This document shows positions 8,144-17,936 of a DNA stretch of 64,000 nt, piece after piece; the stretch's first letter is position 1; each line of letters begins with the position of its first letter. A program made the position numbers and the translations under genes. Source of the DNA: Halodesulfovibrio sp. (lineage in GTDB: Bacteria; Desulfobacterota; Desulfovibrionia; Desulfovibrionales; Desulfovibrionaceae); contig NZ_JADMLB010000017.1 of NCBI RefSeq assembly GCF_015482765.1, positions 1-64,000 on the forward strand, in the 5' to 3' direction. A model generated the notes under the pieces. The model saw only the letters and a list, made by a program, of their open reading frames with translations, made no database searches and was not told the origin of the DNA.

Positions 8144-9817
8144 ATGCAATCTGTTATGCGCACTGTGGTTTTAACGGTGCTTATGCTGATGTTAAGCATG
8201 TCTGTAGCGTTTGCAGAGGGGGCAAAGACTTTTGGGATTGTTCCATTTACTGTGAACGGACCTAAAACATTTACCTATTTAGAGCGTGCTATTCCGCAGA
8301 TGCTCAGCTCCCGCTTGTTCTGGAAAGATAACTTTATTCCTGTAGATGCTGCTGCTCTTGAAGGTATTTCTGCTCCTGCAAACGGCGCAGAAGCACAGAA
8401 AGCGCTTGCAGCTTCCGGTGCAGACTATCTTGTTTACGGTAGCGTAAACATTATCGGCGACCAGTCTTCTTTGGATGTTCGTGTTGCTGATAAGAACGGT
8501 AAAGTTTGGCCGCGCTCTGCGTCCAGCTCTCTTAATGATATGATCCCGACCCTGCAGAATATTGCAGGTGCAATCAATACAGAAGTGTTTGCCCGTCCGG
8601 GCGCTCGTGCTCAGGCTGTTGCTGATGCAAAAGAGCGTGTTAACCAGATGAACCCTGCAATCACTGTTAACCAGACTTCTGCGAATCAGGAAGTATACCT
8701 GAACCCACAGTTCCGCTATGCAGGGGCAACTGACTCTGATTCCCGCCTTCGTTCCAACGCACTTCGTTTTGCTGCACACGGCATGGTTGTTGCGGATGTG
8801 ACAGGCGATAAAAAGAATGAAGTTGTACTGTTAGATAAACACACTGTACGTGTTTATAACTTTGAAAAAAATACACTTGTTCCAGTTGCAGAAGTAAAAC
8901 CTTCTCGTCGCTATGACCTGCTCACCGTACGTGCACATGACATTGACCGTGACGGTGTTAACGAACTTATCGTAAGTGGTATGGACAACGATCAGGCTGC
9001 ATTGACCTTCTTCTACACAATGAAGAACGGCCAGTTAGTTCAGTTTGCTCCTAACTTGAAAATGCTTGTAAACGTTGTACCACTCCCACCAACCTACCTG
9101 CCAACTATGATCGGCCAGAAAACCCGTAAGGGTGGCTCTGTTCTGATGCCGACTGTTGAAGAGCTTGCGTACTCTAACGGTAAAATTGTTGCCAGCCGCC
9201 GTGTTGCTGTTCCTAAAAAAGCAAACCTGTACAACTTTGCATGGGTTCCGGACGAAGCTGAAGGCGACAAGGTTGTTGTACTTCTTCCAGACAGTGAAAA
9301 AGTTGCTGTATTTAACTCCAAGTTCGACCGCATGGTTGCTTCTGATGTGTCCTACTCCGGTAGTACTGTAAGCATCGAAAACGACGACACTATGCCTGGT
9401 CTTGGTAAAGATAAGCTCCTTATTCCTTCCAAGTACTACATTCCAATGCCGTTTGTTGTTGAAGATCTTGATCACAACGGAAAGTACGAAGTTCTTGTGA
9501 ACAAGCCGATTTCTGTTGCTGCTCAGTTTTTTGACCGCTACCGCTTCTTCCCTCAGGGTGAAATTCACTCCCTCCAGTGGGATGGCGTAGGCCTTGGCCT
9601 TCAGTGGAAAACCCGTCGTATTAAAGGGGGCGTAATGGCTTACCAGATCGCAGACCTTAACAACGATGGTATCAAAGACTTGGTTGTAGGTATCAACACT
9701 CACCCTGGTGCTACTGGCTTTGAAGCTCGTAAGACCATGGTGCTTGGCTACCCGCTTGATCTTGGAAAAGTTGATCCGTCAACTGCAGCTGACAAAAGCT
9801 ACTCAGAAGATCAATAG
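8144..9817 (+). CDS. Exported FG-GAP/VCBS repeat protein with N-terminal TolB-like domain
   Basis: 557 residues with a signal peptide (to about residue 25, ending SVAFA|EG) and no lipobox cysteine. Residues about 27-150 look like the TolB N-terminal or CsgG-like fold (IVPFTVNG, ALAASGADYLVYGSV). Residues about 210-540 hold at least four calcium-loop FG-GAP repeats: DVTGDKKNEVVLL, DIDRDGVNELIVS, DLDHNGKYEVLVN and DLNNDGIKDLVVG, which fold as a beta-propeller. Such proteins sit in the periplasm or at the outer membrane; no activity is known. A strong AAGGAG precedes the ATG and a perfect terminator follows. I do not know a named homologue. Confidence 0.8.
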   Translation: MQSVMRTVVLTVLMLMLSMSVAFAEGAKTFGIVPFTVNGPKTFTYLERAIPQMLSSRLFWKDNFIPVDAAALEGISAPANGAEAQKALAASGADYLVYGSVNIIGDQSSLDVRVADKNGKVWPRSASSSLNDMIPTLQNIAGAINTEVFARPGARAQAVADAKERVNQMNPAITVNQTSANQEVYLNPQFRYAGATDSDSRLRSNALRFAAHGMVVADVTGDKKNEVVLLDKHTVRVYNFEKNTLVPVAEVKPSRRYDLLTVRAHDIDRDGVNELIVSGMDNDQAALTFFYTMKNGQLVQFAPNLKMLVNVVPLPPTYLPTMIGQKTRKGGSVLMPTVEELAYSNGKIVASRRVAVPKKANLYNFAWVPDEAEGDKVVVLLPDSEKVAVFNSKFDRMVASDVSYSGSTVSIENDDTMPGLGKDKLLIPSKYYIPMPFVVEDLDHNGKYEVLVNKPISVAAQFFDRYRFFPQGEIHSLQWDGVGLGLQWKTRRIKGGVMAYQIADLNNDGIKDLVVGINTHPGATGFEARKTMVLGYPLDLGKVDPSTAADKSYSEDQ

Positions 9818-9836
9818 TCTTAGGTAAGATAACTAA

Positions 9837-9870
9837 GCCCCCGTTACCGACGGTAACGGGGGCTTTTTTT
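9837..9870 (+). terminator. Intrinsic terminator of the FG-GAP gene
   Basis: A 12-bp stem (GCCCCCGTTACC with its complement, 9837-9848/9852-9863), a 3-nt loop and seven T. It lies 20 nt after the stop codon. Confidence 0.93.
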
Positions 9871-10287
9871 GTATTTGGAGCTTGGTGAGCAGCTTTTGAA
9901 ACTATATCCAGTTTTATTTTAGTGCGTTAACGTCTTAAGGTTTACAGCAGTGAATCGTTATGAACCTCAGTATGCTTTAGTGCTGTTAGGTTTATTAAAT
10001 TATACATGAACACTTAAAAATGAAGCTTTGTGGCTTTTAGTGGTTATGAACAGTGTGTTCGTAAAATGTTCGTAACTTTGTAGCTAATATTCTCTTTAGA
10101 AGAAAATAGGCCATTGCTAAACATGATATAAAATAGACTGTTGCAGAAGATAGTGATGCACTCAGGAGTTTTGAGTTTTGCACAGGTTGTAGATAATTTG
10201 TTTGTAATTCTGTGCATAACTTTTTGATGAGTTGGTTTATTTAAAAATAACGTATTACTTATTTTTCTAAGAGTATGTCTTCTGAAT
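9871..10287. other. Intergenic region, nothing recognised
   Basis: About 420 nt between two convergent terminators. It is A+T-rich. A 90-codon minus-strand frame (10044-10316) runs into the nrdD terminator and has no ribosome site or recognisable product, so I do not call it a gene. Confidence 0.4.
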
Positions 10288-10324
10288 AAAAAAAGGGGTG
10301 GAGTTATTAACTCCACCTCTTTCA
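10288..10324 (-). terminator. Intrinsic terminator of nrdD
   Basis: On the minus strand GAGGTGGAGTTA pairs with TAACTCCACC and is followed by TTTTTTT. It is about 70 nt beyond the nrdD stop codon. Confidence 0.85.
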
Positions 10325-10392
10325 GGTTCGTTTATTTGGGTAGATTGAACTACATCATGCTTTCTAAATTACTTCTATTTTGTCGGAGACAA

Positions 10393-12483
10393 CTACATTG
10401 CTTCATCGATCTCAGCAGGCTGTGGAGCGTTATCCACAGGGGCGCTGTTGTAGCAGATGCGGTCGTCGTATTCCATTTGTTTGCCTTTGTTCCATTGAGA
10501 AACTGGGCGGTAGTAGCCGACAATGCGGGTGTAGACTTCTGTGTCTGCATTGCAAGTCGGGCAACTGAAATGTTCACCGGCAATATATCCGTGATCTTTA
10601 CACACTGAGAATGTCGGCGTGATCGAGATATACGGCAGTTTAGTTTTGGTGAAAGCTTTAATGATGAATTTTTTCAATGCAGCATGATCTGCAACTGCTT
10701 CGCCGAGATATGTGTGGAACACTGTCCCACCCGTAAAGAGTGGCTGAAGCTGGTCTTGGTGTTCGAGTGCTGCAAAAACATCGTCGGTTGCGCCTACAGG
10801 AAGAGCTGTTGAGTTTGTGTAGTACGGAGTACCGTTACCGGATGCAACAATGTCTGCGTAGAGTTTTTTATCTGTGCGGGCAAGACGGTAACTTGTTCCT
10901 TCAGCCGGTGTTGCTTCAAGGTTATAGAGGCTGCCGGTATCTTCCTGATAGCGGGAAGTCAGGTCGCGCAGATGGTTGAGAACTCGTTGCATCATTCGGA
11001 CGCCGCTTTCGGTTTCAATGCCTTTACCAAGCAGGTTTAAGCAGGCTTCGTGACCACCGATGATACCGATGGTTGAGAAGTGGGCTTTAAATCCATTTTT
11101 CAGATAACGGGAAGACCATGGGAACATGCCTCGATCAAGGTTCTGCTGAATCAGCTTGCGTTTGAACTCCAGTGAATCTTTAGCCAGCTCTGCGTATTCA
11201 GTAATAAGATCAAGGAAGTCTTCTTCATTGTTTGCAAGGTACGCTAGTTTAGGTAAGTTCAGGGTTACCACGCCGATAGAGCCGGTAAGGTCGCCTGCAC
11301 CGAACAGACCGCCTGTTTTTTTCCGCAGTTCACGCAGATCCATTTGGAGACGGCAGCACATGGAGCGCACGTCTTCAGGATCAAGGTCTGAGTTAATAAA
11401 GTTCTGGAAATACGGAACGCCATACTTCGCCGTCAGTTGCATGAGCAGGTCACCATTTTCTGTTTCCCAAGGGAATTCTGTGGTGACGTTGTATGTCGGA
11501 ATAGGGAATGAGAAGATGCGGCCATGGTGGTCACCTTGAAGCATGACTTCAAGGAACGCTTTGTTGATCATAGCCATTTCTTCAACATATTCACCGTATG
11601 TTGAATCCTGAAGAACACCGCCGATGATGACTGCCTCTTTGGCAATGTGCTTTGGCGGCACAATGTCAAATGTGAGGTTTGTGAACGGACTCTGCCCTCC
11701 CCAGCGGGAGGTCGTGTTCAGATTAAAAATAAATTTCTGCATTGCCTGACGTACTTGCTTGTATGTCAGACCGTCTTTTCTGATAAAAGGAGCAAGGTAG
11801 GTGTCGACGTTGTTGAACGCCTGCGCACCAGCCCATTCATTTTGCAGTGTGCCGAGGAAGTTAACCATTTGACCGAGAACGGCATCAAAATGGTGAGCAG
11901 GGCCGGCACTGGAGCGACCTTCAAGGTTAAATCCTTCAAGAAGCAGGTCGCGTAGGCTCCAGCCTGCACAATAGCCGGCTAATCCAAATGAGAGATCATG
12001 GATGTGGAAGTAGCCGTGTTCATGGGCAAGGCGGATTTCTTCCGGGTATTTCTCAAGGGCGTATTTTGCCTGCAAGGTGCCGGAAAGATGCAGCATGAGC
12101 CCTTGGAAAGAGTGGGTCATGTTAGCGTTTTCGTTTACACGCCAGTCCGCTTTATCCAGATAGTTATTGATGGTCTCTTTGATGTCCAGATACGCGGCTT
12201 TATGTTCACGTAACTGCCTGCGTTGTTCACGGTAAATAATAAACCGCTTGGCAACGTGGTACAGGCGGGATTCCATCAAAACTTGTTCAATGACGTCCTG
12301 TACCAACTCCTGTGGCGCGATTTCTTGTGCTCCGAGTTTTATTTCTACCTTTCGGGCAAGTCGCTTTGAAAGAAGCGGGTCTTTAATACCGCTTGCTTTA
12401 AGTGCCTTGAGGATTGCATGTGCAATGCGCTCAAGCGACCATGTCTCCAGACACTCGTCGCGCTTCAGAATCTGTTTCGGCAT
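10393..12483 (-). CDS. nrdD: Anaerobic (class III) ribonucleoside-triphosphate reductase
   Basis: 696 residues. An ATP-cone allosteric domain fills residues about 1-95 (KRDECLETWSLERIAHAILKAL). The glycyl-radical barrel follows, and the C-terminus has a zinc site (CKDHGYIAGEHFSCPTC) and the radical motif RIVGYY, with the radical glycine near residue 656. The enzyme reduces ribonucleoside triphosphates to deoxy forms using formate as reductant and works only without oxygen. AAGGAGAG precedes the ATG. It lies downstream of and overlaps nrdG by 53 nt, so the two are translated from one message. Confidence 0.96.
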   Translation of the reverse strand: MPKQILKRDECLETWSLERIAHAILKALKASGIKDPLLSKRLARKVEIKLGAQEIAPQELVQDVIEQVLMESRLYHVAKRFIIYREQRRQLREHKAAYLDIKETINNYLDKADWRVNENANMTHSFQGLMLHLSGTLQAKYALEKYPEEIRLAHEHGYFHIHDLSFGLAGYCAGWSLRDLLLEGFNLEGRSSAGPAHHFDAVLGQMVNFLGTLQNEWAGAQAFNNVDTYLAPFIRKDGLTYKQVRQAMQKFIFNLNTTSRWGGQSPFTNLTFDIVPPKHIAKEAVIIGGVLQDSTYGEYVEEMAMINKAFLEVMLQGDHHGRIFSFPIPTYNVTTEFPWETENGDLLMQLTAKYGVPYFQNFINSDLDPEDVRSMCCRLQMDLRELRKKTGGLFGAGDLTGSIGVVTLNLPKLAYLANNEEDFLDLITEYAELAKDSLEFKRKLIQQNLDRGMFPWSSRYLKNGFKAHFSTIGIIGGHEACLNLLGKGIETESGVRMMQRVLNHLRDLTSRYQEDTGSLYNLEATPAEGTSYRLARTDKKLYADIVASGNGTPYYTNSTALPVGATDDVFAALEHQDQLQPLFTGGTVFHTYLGEAVADHAALKKFIIKAFTKTKLPYISITPTFSVCKDHGYIAGEHFSCPTCNADTEVYTRIVGYYRPVSQWNKGKQMEYDDRICYNSAPVDNAPQPAEIDEAM

Positions 12484-13099
12484 GCTCTCTCCTTGGGGGA
12501 ACGTATTCCTGATGCTTAAGTGTGAATCCTTCCGGTAGGTAACTCTCAGCTTCCTGAATATCTTCTTCTGTCAGCACAGGCACTTTGGTAATGCGGAACA
12601 GGAACTTGTCAGGATACTGCTTTGCTAATTCGAAAACTTGAGTAAGGTTTTCTTCTGCCTGAGATGGGGATGTTGTACCACCGGTAAGCACAGGATATTT
12701 CTGGTAAGGGCCTTTGACATCTACCGCAAAGAGCTCAACGAGTTCCTCGTCAAGCAATTGTTTTAATACATCTGGGCGCATGCCGTTGCTGTCCATTTTG
12801 ACAGGCATGCCAAGCTTGCGAAGATCTTTGATTAAATCTGCAAGTCCCGGAGTTATTGTTGCTTCCCCCCCGGTAATGACGACACCGTCGATCCAGCGAG
12901 AGCGTTTTGTCAGGTAAGACTCAATCGCTTCCTGCGGGATAACGTCCATGGTGTCGCTATGCCAGGCAAGGTTAAAGTTATGGCAAGTAGGACAGTGCAT
13001 ATTACAGCCACCTAAAAAGATGACACTTGCATTCATACCAGGCCAGTCGCAAAGACTTACCCGTTCAAAACCAAAAACACGTGACCAAGCAGAAGCCAT
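12431..13099 (-). CDS. nrdG: Anaerobic ribonucleotide reductase activating protein (radical SAM)
   Basis: 222 residues. The radical-SAM cluster motif is CNMHCPTC (Cys32, Cys36, Cys39), preceded by the NrdG-type DWPGMNASVIFLGG; GGEATI is the SAM-binding GGE motif. It makes the 5'-deoxyadenosyl radical that installs the glycyl radical on NrdD. It is longer than the short E. coli NrdG and resembles the NrdG2 form found in many anaerobes. The ribosome site is GAGG 8 nt before the ATG. Its last 17 codons overlap the start of nrdD in another frame, which is unusually long for an operon overlap. Confidence 0.93.
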   Translation of the reverse strand: MASAWSRVFGFERVSLCDWPGMNASVIFLGGCNMHCPTCHNFNLAWHSDTMDVIPQEAIESYLTKRSRWIDGVVITGGEATITPGLADLIKDLRKLGMPVKMDSNGMRPDVLKQLLDEELVELFAVDVKGPYQKYPVLTGGTTSPSQAEENLTQVFELAKQYPDKFLFRITKVPVLTEEDIQEAESYLPEGFTLKHQEYVPPRREHAETDSEARRVSGDMVA

Positions 13100-13446
13100 A
13101 CTCTAATCCTCAAAAGTGTGTGTCGTGATATAGCTTTGAGTTGACGCTATATCGTTTAACTAATTAAAATAACTGAAATAATACGACTAAGTTGGCGTTT
13201 TGAGTTACTCAGTCGCAAGAAGTAAATCATACTCATGCAGATACTTTTTTTGCAATAGACTTTTTTTCAATTGATGTATGGTATCGATTAGAAGTGAGAC
13301 ATCTCAACGGGTTTGCATACAAAAAAAAAGTAATAACGGAGTGTCAAAATCTAAGTTGGACTTGTGGAAATGGTGTGTAAAAACAGTGTGAAACATCATA
13401 GGGTTCCGTGAAACCACTGCAAATAGCCATGTTAATGGTGTGTAAG
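13100..13446. promoter_or_regulatory. nrdGD upstream region with an inverted repeat (possible operator)
   Basis: GATATAGC at 13127-13134 is repeated inverted as GCTATATC at 13146-13153 with an 11-nt spacer, 28-54 nt upstream of the nrdG start. The position fits an operator or a leader hairpin. It is not a clear NrdR box pair. The rest of the 347 nt, up to the CheX terminator, holds nothing I recognise. Confidence 0.4.
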
Positions 13447-13480
13447 AAAAAAACGCCTGCAAAAAATGCAGGCGTTTTTT
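13447..13480 (-). terminator. Intrinsic terminator of the cheX-like gene
   Basis: ACGCCTGCA pairs with TGCAGGCGT, flanked by A and T runs on both sides, 40 nt beyond the minus-strand stop. Confidence 0.88.
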
Positions 13481-13519
13481 AGTAAAATTATGTCTATTTT
13501 ATTGTAATCGTTACGGTAA

Positions 13520-13984
13520 TTAGCCGAAGCAGAACTCGATGGTGAAATTTCCATGGTCAGTGCTAAATGGAACAGCGATAACCGGACTGGAAGTGACATG
13601 ACTGATTGTGTGATTATCACCCATGATGACAGATGGTGTGGAACCATCAAACTTGAATCCCATATCAGCTAATCCGGCACGAGCCTGTCCTGAGATCATA
13701 TTGCATACTTCACCGACAGCATCCTTGGTGTCAGAAACAATGTCCTGAACGTCATCACCAAGCATTGCGCGGACAAGAGCAATTGCGCATTTTTTTGTGA
13801 ATGTTACTGAAATGCTACCGCGTTTTTCGCCGGTAATTCCGATGATTGCAGAAACATCACCGCAAGCAATGTTGTCTTTTTTTACAAAAGGTGCACTTGG
13901 TGTAGGGCTGATGCCAGCCATTGTTGTAAGTACATTGCTGGTAGCGCTTATAAAAGGCTTAGCAAAGGTCACGTCGGAATTCAT
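13520..13984 (-). CDS. CheX-like chemotaxis phosphatase
   Basis: 154 residues matching the CheX/CheC-type fold. The active-site pattern E-x-x-N is present as EVCNMISG (Glu92, Asn95), within the expected amphipathic helix. CheX removes phosphate from CheY or from related receiver domains. The N-terminus (VTFAKPFISATSNVLTTMAG) is typical of the family. It is a single gene with its own terminator and not in a che operon, so its receiver partner is unknown. The chemoreceptor and the REC-GGDEF-EAL protein in this window are possible members of connected pathways, but nothing in the sequence links them. Confidence 0.85.
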   Translation of the reverse strand: MNSDVTFAKPFISATSNVLTTMAGISPTPSAPFVKKDNIACGDVSAIIGITGEKRGSISVTFTKKCAIALVRAMLGDDVQDIVSDTKDAVGEVCNMISGQARAGLADMGFKFDGSTPSVIMGDNHTISHVTSSPVIAVPFSTDHGNFTIEFCFG

Positions 13985-14266
13985 AGCAGCTCCTAAGGCA
14001 GTAACGCACTACATTAATGAGTTTTTTAAGTTGAAGACGTCAGAAAAGACTCATTACGTATCGATAAAGTCTGATATCTTTACAGTGTAAAAAAGCAGAT
14101 TCTTTTTGCAACAGTAACGTCTGAGAGAAGGTACAATCCACTAATGGTAAAAAAAAGTGATAGTTACAACGTTGCAATGTTCTACAGGAGAAGCTGTTTG
14201 CGGTAAAGCAAAAGGTGTTAAAAGAAACGATTTGCTCGTTGAGCGTGGGCGTTGAGATAATTTCAT

Positions 14267-14305
14267 AAAAAAAGCACTGCCTTGTCACAAAGCAGTGCTT
14301 TTTTT
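14267..14305 (-). terminator. Intrinsic terminator of the ferredoxin gene
   Basis: AAGCACTGC pairs with GCAGTGCTT around an 11-nt loop, with A/T runs at both ends. Confidence 0.88.
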
Positions 14306-14321
14306 GTTGTATGCAAGTATG

Positions 14322-14525
<204 letters not shown>

Positions 14526-14650
14526 TTAAGAGTATTTTTAGCGTGTACTTTGTGAATAGCACGCTCTGACCTTCGTACAATGATATTTGACTTTCAGTGT
14601 TATTCTACTATCGTGACTCTGTATTTAAAAAAACGTTGTAAGGTGACTGT

Positions 14651-15298
14651 ATGAAAGATGATTCGAAAGCTGCCAAAGAGCATATTGCTCGTGCGAAAGC
14701 ATACTTCCAGCGACATGATGTCCTGCGTACTACTGCTTCTATAATCGCTTCGTTGCGGTTAGTGCTTGCGGGAAAAGTAACCGGCCTCGACAGGATTACT
14801 GTTGATTCTGCTGTAAAAGAGGTTCTGCACAACTTAAACAGAGTCAGCGAAGTAAAAAAGATGTTCCCGCGTGGCATTATGTACGCAAAAGGACATGAAA
14901 AATTAGTTCATGACAGTTTGGTAAAACTGTTTCTTGAGCTGAAAAAAGCTCAAGATTCTGAATCATATAGTGAGCAGCTTACTCGTAAGATATCTTTAGA
15001 TAAAGCATTAAATCGTGGTCGGAGATTTCTTTCCGGCGGTAGCTTGCAGGATGCGACCGAAGCGTTTGAAGAAGCGAAGTCGTTGTATGTTGATGAGCAC
15101 AGCATGTTTCGTATGATTGGCGAATGGTGCATTGAATGTAAGCAGCCTAAAATGGCAATACGATATTTAAAGAAGGCAGTAGCAGTTGATCCTGATACCG
15201 GGAAAGCTAAGCGGGCATTATTGGATGCTGTTGTTGCAACAGGCGATAAGGTGGGAGCGGCAAAGCTGAAGGCGCAGTTGCAGGGCGATTATTCGTAA
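14651..15298 (+). CDS. TPR-like helical protein, function unknown
   Basis: 215 residues, no signal peptide and no membrane segment. The C-terminal half (residues about 125-205) has two or three tetratricopeptide-like helix pairs (ALNRGRRFLSGGSLQDATEAFEEAKSL cut at its natural repeat boundary; then CIECKQPKMAIRYLKKAVAVDP). The N-terminal half is helical and basic. It is probably a protein-binding module; no partner is suggested by the neighbours. AAGGTG stands 6 nt before the ATG and a terminator follows 20 nt after the stop. Confidence 0.7.
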   Translation: MKDDSKAAKEHIARAKAYFQRHDVLRTTASIIASLRLVLAGKVTGLDRITVDSAVKEVLHNLNRVSEVKKMFPRGIMYAKGHEKLVHDSLVKLFLELKKAQDSESYSEQLTRKISLDKALNRGRRFLSGGSLQDATEAFEEAKSLYVDEHSMFRMIGEWCIECKQPKMAIRYLKKAVAVDPDTGKAKRALLDAVVATGDKVGAAKLKAQLQGDYS

Positions 15299-15314
15299 GA
15301 TTTTTTAAAGATCA

Positions 15315-15345
15315 GGCGTGTTGTTTTTACAGCACGCTTTTTTTA
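15315..15345 (+). terminator. Intrinsic terminator of the TPR-like gene
   Basis: GCGTGTTGT pairs (one G-U) with ACAGCACGC, followed by TTTTTTTT. Confidence 0.85.
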
Positions 15346-15387
15346 TTTCTCAGGGAGCAGAAAACTGCCCCCTGAAATCGATGCAGA

Positions 15388-15654
15388 TTAAAAATCCAGC
15401 AGTGCTGCAACACGTGCCGGATCAAGAGCATGGCCTGTCTGTCCGGAAGGCTGCTGGTTGTTTTCCAGAGCGGAGACAGCATTGCCGTAGGCAATGTTTG
15501 CCGTTTCTTGTTCAGAACGCTGTACTTCAATGGCCTGCTGCATTTGTGCGGCAGGTGCGGTCTGCTGTTCCTGAGCTTTCTGGCTGGTAGTGTTAATCAG
15601 GTTGCCGAGCTTAAAAGAAAAGGCTTCCTGCCCGACGCTGTTGATAGGTGCCAT
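15388..15654 (-). CDS. Small glutamine-rich protein, function unknown
   Basis: 88 residues, rich in Gln and Ala (QEQQTAPAAQMQQAIEVQRSE cut short here), without a signal peptide. The layout, a short helical core followed by QTGHALDPARVAALLDF, resembles small putative motility proteins in delta-proteobacteria, but I cannot place it in a family. AGGAG precedes the ATG by 7 nt. Its neighbour on the minus strand is the chemoreceptor gene, from which it is separated by a terminator. Confidence 0.6.
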   Translation of the reverse strand: MAPINSVGQEAFSFKLGNLINTTSQKAQEQQTAPAAQMQQAIEVQRSEQETANIAYGNAVSALENNQQPSGQTGHALDPARVAALLDF

Positions 15655-15721
15655 ATGTTCTCCTGAGGTAAAAATTTCTGCTTAACGTATTATTAAGCAA
15701 AAAACGCGCCGAGTTAAGAAA

Positions 15722-15761
15722 GCTAAAGGGGATGAGCTGTCTCTTGCTCATCCCCTTTAGT
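15722..15761. terminator. Terminator after the chemoreceptor gene
   Basis: CTAAAGGGGATGAGC (15723-15737) pairs perfectly with GCTCATCCCCTTTAG (15746-15760). The minus-strand read-out ends in CTTTCTT, so it mainly serves the chemoreceptor gene. Confidence 0.8.
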
Positions 15762-15830
15762 AAAGAGCAGCGTTATTCAGAAAAATGACATTCTGAATGC
15801 TGCATTATGTCAGCATCCCCCCAAGGATTG

Positions 15831-17636
15831 CTAGGCATCTGTTTTTAATTTCTCAATTACGCTGTTGAGATTTTCTGTCTGGGCTACAAGCTGTTCGGTG
15901 TTGGCAGCTGAGTTGTCGATAAGTGTTGAGTTTTCACGAGCAATGGCATCGATTTCTTCAACGCTGCGTGTAATTTCTTCCGACGCGGCAGACTGCTGCT
16001 CAGCTGCGGTTGCAATTGATCGTACTTGTTCGGCGGCAGATTCTGCTGCCAGCACAATCTCACTTAATACTTCGCCTGATTTACCGGACAGGCTTTCAAC
16101 TGTTTTAAATGCAACAAGTGTTTCATCCATCCCCTGAGCGTTCAGTTTTGCAAGGTCTTGAATAGATTTTATATTCTGACTTACTTCGTGGGTGGCATTC
16201 ATAGTTTTTTCTGCCAGTTTACGGACTTCATCTGCGACAACCGCAAAGCCTCTTCCTGCATCACCGGCTCGAGCGGCTTCGATGGCTGCGTTCAGTGCAA
16301 GAAGGTTTGTCTGATCGGCAATGTCGTTGATGACATTGATGATGTCGCCGATTGATTCTGACTGGGTATCAAGTGTTGCCATATTGCTTTTAAGCTCAGT
16401 ACTGCGTGTATGGAGTTGGGTGATAGCAGCAACAGATTCTGTTATTACATCTGCCCCCTGTTGCGCCATAACGCGCGAGCGTTCGGTCTCTGAGGCTGCT
16501 TCGCCTGCGTTTCGTGCAACTTCTAAAACGGTTGCGTTCATTTCTTCCATAGCGGTTGCAGCATCGCTAATGCGAGTCATCTGAGCATTAGTTCCCTGAA
16601 GGATAGTGGAGTTTTGATCAAACAGTGAGCCCATTTCGTTATTCATGCTCTGCACAAGTCCTTCAAGTTTGGACGCAGCAGTAAGAATACCTTCTTTGGT
16701 AGCTATTTCAGCTTGAGCCATAGCGTCTTCAGCTTTCTGGGCTGCCTGACGGGCTATCGTTGCCTGTTCCTGGGCTTCTGCTTCCTTAGTCTCCATAGAC
16801 TGTTTGTCGTGCTTGAATGTTGCAACCATTTGAGTGAGAGAACGCTGAAGGCTTGTAACTTCATCGTTTCCGTCAACAGAAATCGGTATATCAAGATTGC
16901 CGGCAGCAACTTCCTGTGCAGCTTCTGTAGCAAGAGATAACGGGCGCAAAATGCTTCGGGATATCATGATGCAAAGCGGGATGATCACAGCAAAGACCAC
17001 ACAGAATACAATAATTCTGTCGAGAAAAGCTTTGTCTGTCATTGCGGTGATTGTGTCGTTTATCTTGTTGCTTCGAACCGCAATGTTGTCGATGTATACT
17101 CCGGTCGCAATGACGTAATCTGTATTGCCGATGTTTGTACCGTAGCTTATTTTAGGCTGTTTCCCCATTCCCGGTTTATCAAAGATGTATTCTACAAAGC
17201 CCCCGCCCTGTTGTGCTTTCATGACCAATTCTTTGTTAAAGAATACGCCGTTTGCATCCTGTAGCCCGAGTACGTTTTCTCCAACTCTTCCTGAATTTGG
17301 TGGAAACGCTACAAATTTACCGTCCTGCAAAACAAAGAAGTAACCTGAAGCGTCTTTTTCATGGCGAAGGTGGTTTACTGTACTTTGGATAACTTCATGT
17401 TGTTCTTCTACTGAAAGGCCATTTATTTTTTTGTCCAGCACGTCTGCAAGGGTGTTTGTTGCCAACTTAATAGCCTCTTGTCGCCCTTCAAACATTTCTT
17501 GCTTGGCTGTGGATACGGAGTAATCGCGTATTTGCTGCGTTGTCATGTAGAATAAGAAGAATGCAACCACGATACAGAGAATATTAAGTAGCAGAAGTGA
17601 GAAAATTCTGTGCTGAATAGTAAACCTGCGTAACAT
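15831..17636 (-). CDS. Methyl-accepting chemotaxis protein with single-Cache sensor domain
   Basis: 601 residues from the ATG at 17636, chosen because GGAGGGG lies just before it; an ATG 12 nt further upstream has no ribosome site. Order: TM1 (about 10-32), periplasmic sCache_2-type sensor (about 33-185, with the typical [16 protein letters not shown]), TM2 (about 190-215), HAMP, then a long cytoplasmic signalling hairpin with the tip [19 protein letters not shown]. It should report small-molecule binding to CheA-CheW. No C-terminal CheR-tethering pentapeptide is present (it ends EKLKTDA). The ligand is unknown. Confidence 0.93.
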   Translation of the reverse strand: MLRRFTIQHRIFSLLLLNILCIVVAFFLFYMTTQQIRDYSVSTAKQEMFEGRQEAIKLATNTLADVLDKKINGLSVEEQHEVIQSTVNHLRHEKDASGYFFVLQDGKFVAFPPNSGRVGENVLGLQDANGVFFNKELVMKAQQGGGFVEYIFDKPGMGKQPKISYGTNIGNTDYVIATGVYIDNIAVRSNKINDTITAMTDKAFLDRIIVFCVVFAVIIPLCIMISRSILRPLSLATEAAQEVAAGNLDIPISVDGNDEVTSLQRSLTQMVATFKHDKQSMETKEAEAQEQATIARQAAQKAEDAMAQAEIATKEGILTAASKLEGLVQSMNNEMGSLFDQNSTILQGTNAQMTRISDAATAMEEMNATVLEVARNAGEAASETERSRVMAQQGADVITESVAAITQLHTRSTELKSNMATLDTQSESIGDIINVINDIADQTNLLALNAAIEAARAGDAGRGFAVVADEVRKLAEKTMNATHEVSQNIKSIQDLAKLNAQGMDETLVAFKTVESLSGKSGEVLSEIVLAAESAAEQVRSIATAAEQQSAASEEITRSVEEIDAIARENSTLIDNSAANTEQLVAQTENLNSVIEKLKTDA

Positions 17637-17885
17637 AAACCCCTCCATGATACGCGCCGTTTACAAACGGCCTGTTAGATTTTGAAAAACAAAGATAGAG
17701 CAGTAGTTTGTCCCTCTAAGTAGTAATAAGAATCAATAACGTTTTTTCTTGTGTAGAGCGGAAGGCTGGAAAAGGTCAATAAGTTTTTAAAATTTTTATA
17801 AAAAATAACAGCGCTTTAAATTTTGAGAATACCACTTGAAGTGCTGAAGACAAATGCAGGGGAGTGACTCGTGTAGTTCGAACAC

Positions 17886-17918
17886 AAAAAAAGCCGCTTC
17901 GAGGGAAGCGGCTTTTTC
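17886..17918 (-). terminator. Intrinsic terminator of the DUF1007-NicO pair
   Basis: AAGCCGCTTC pairs with GAAGCGGCTT, flanked by A/T runs, 19 nt past the minus-strand stop. Confidence 0.9.
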
Positions 17919-17936
17919 AGAACTATGTTGGGTGCC

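Noticed and set aside
10044-10316. 90-codon minus-strand frame downstream of nrdD
   Set aside because: It starts within the nrdD terminator and has no ribosome site or recognisable product.
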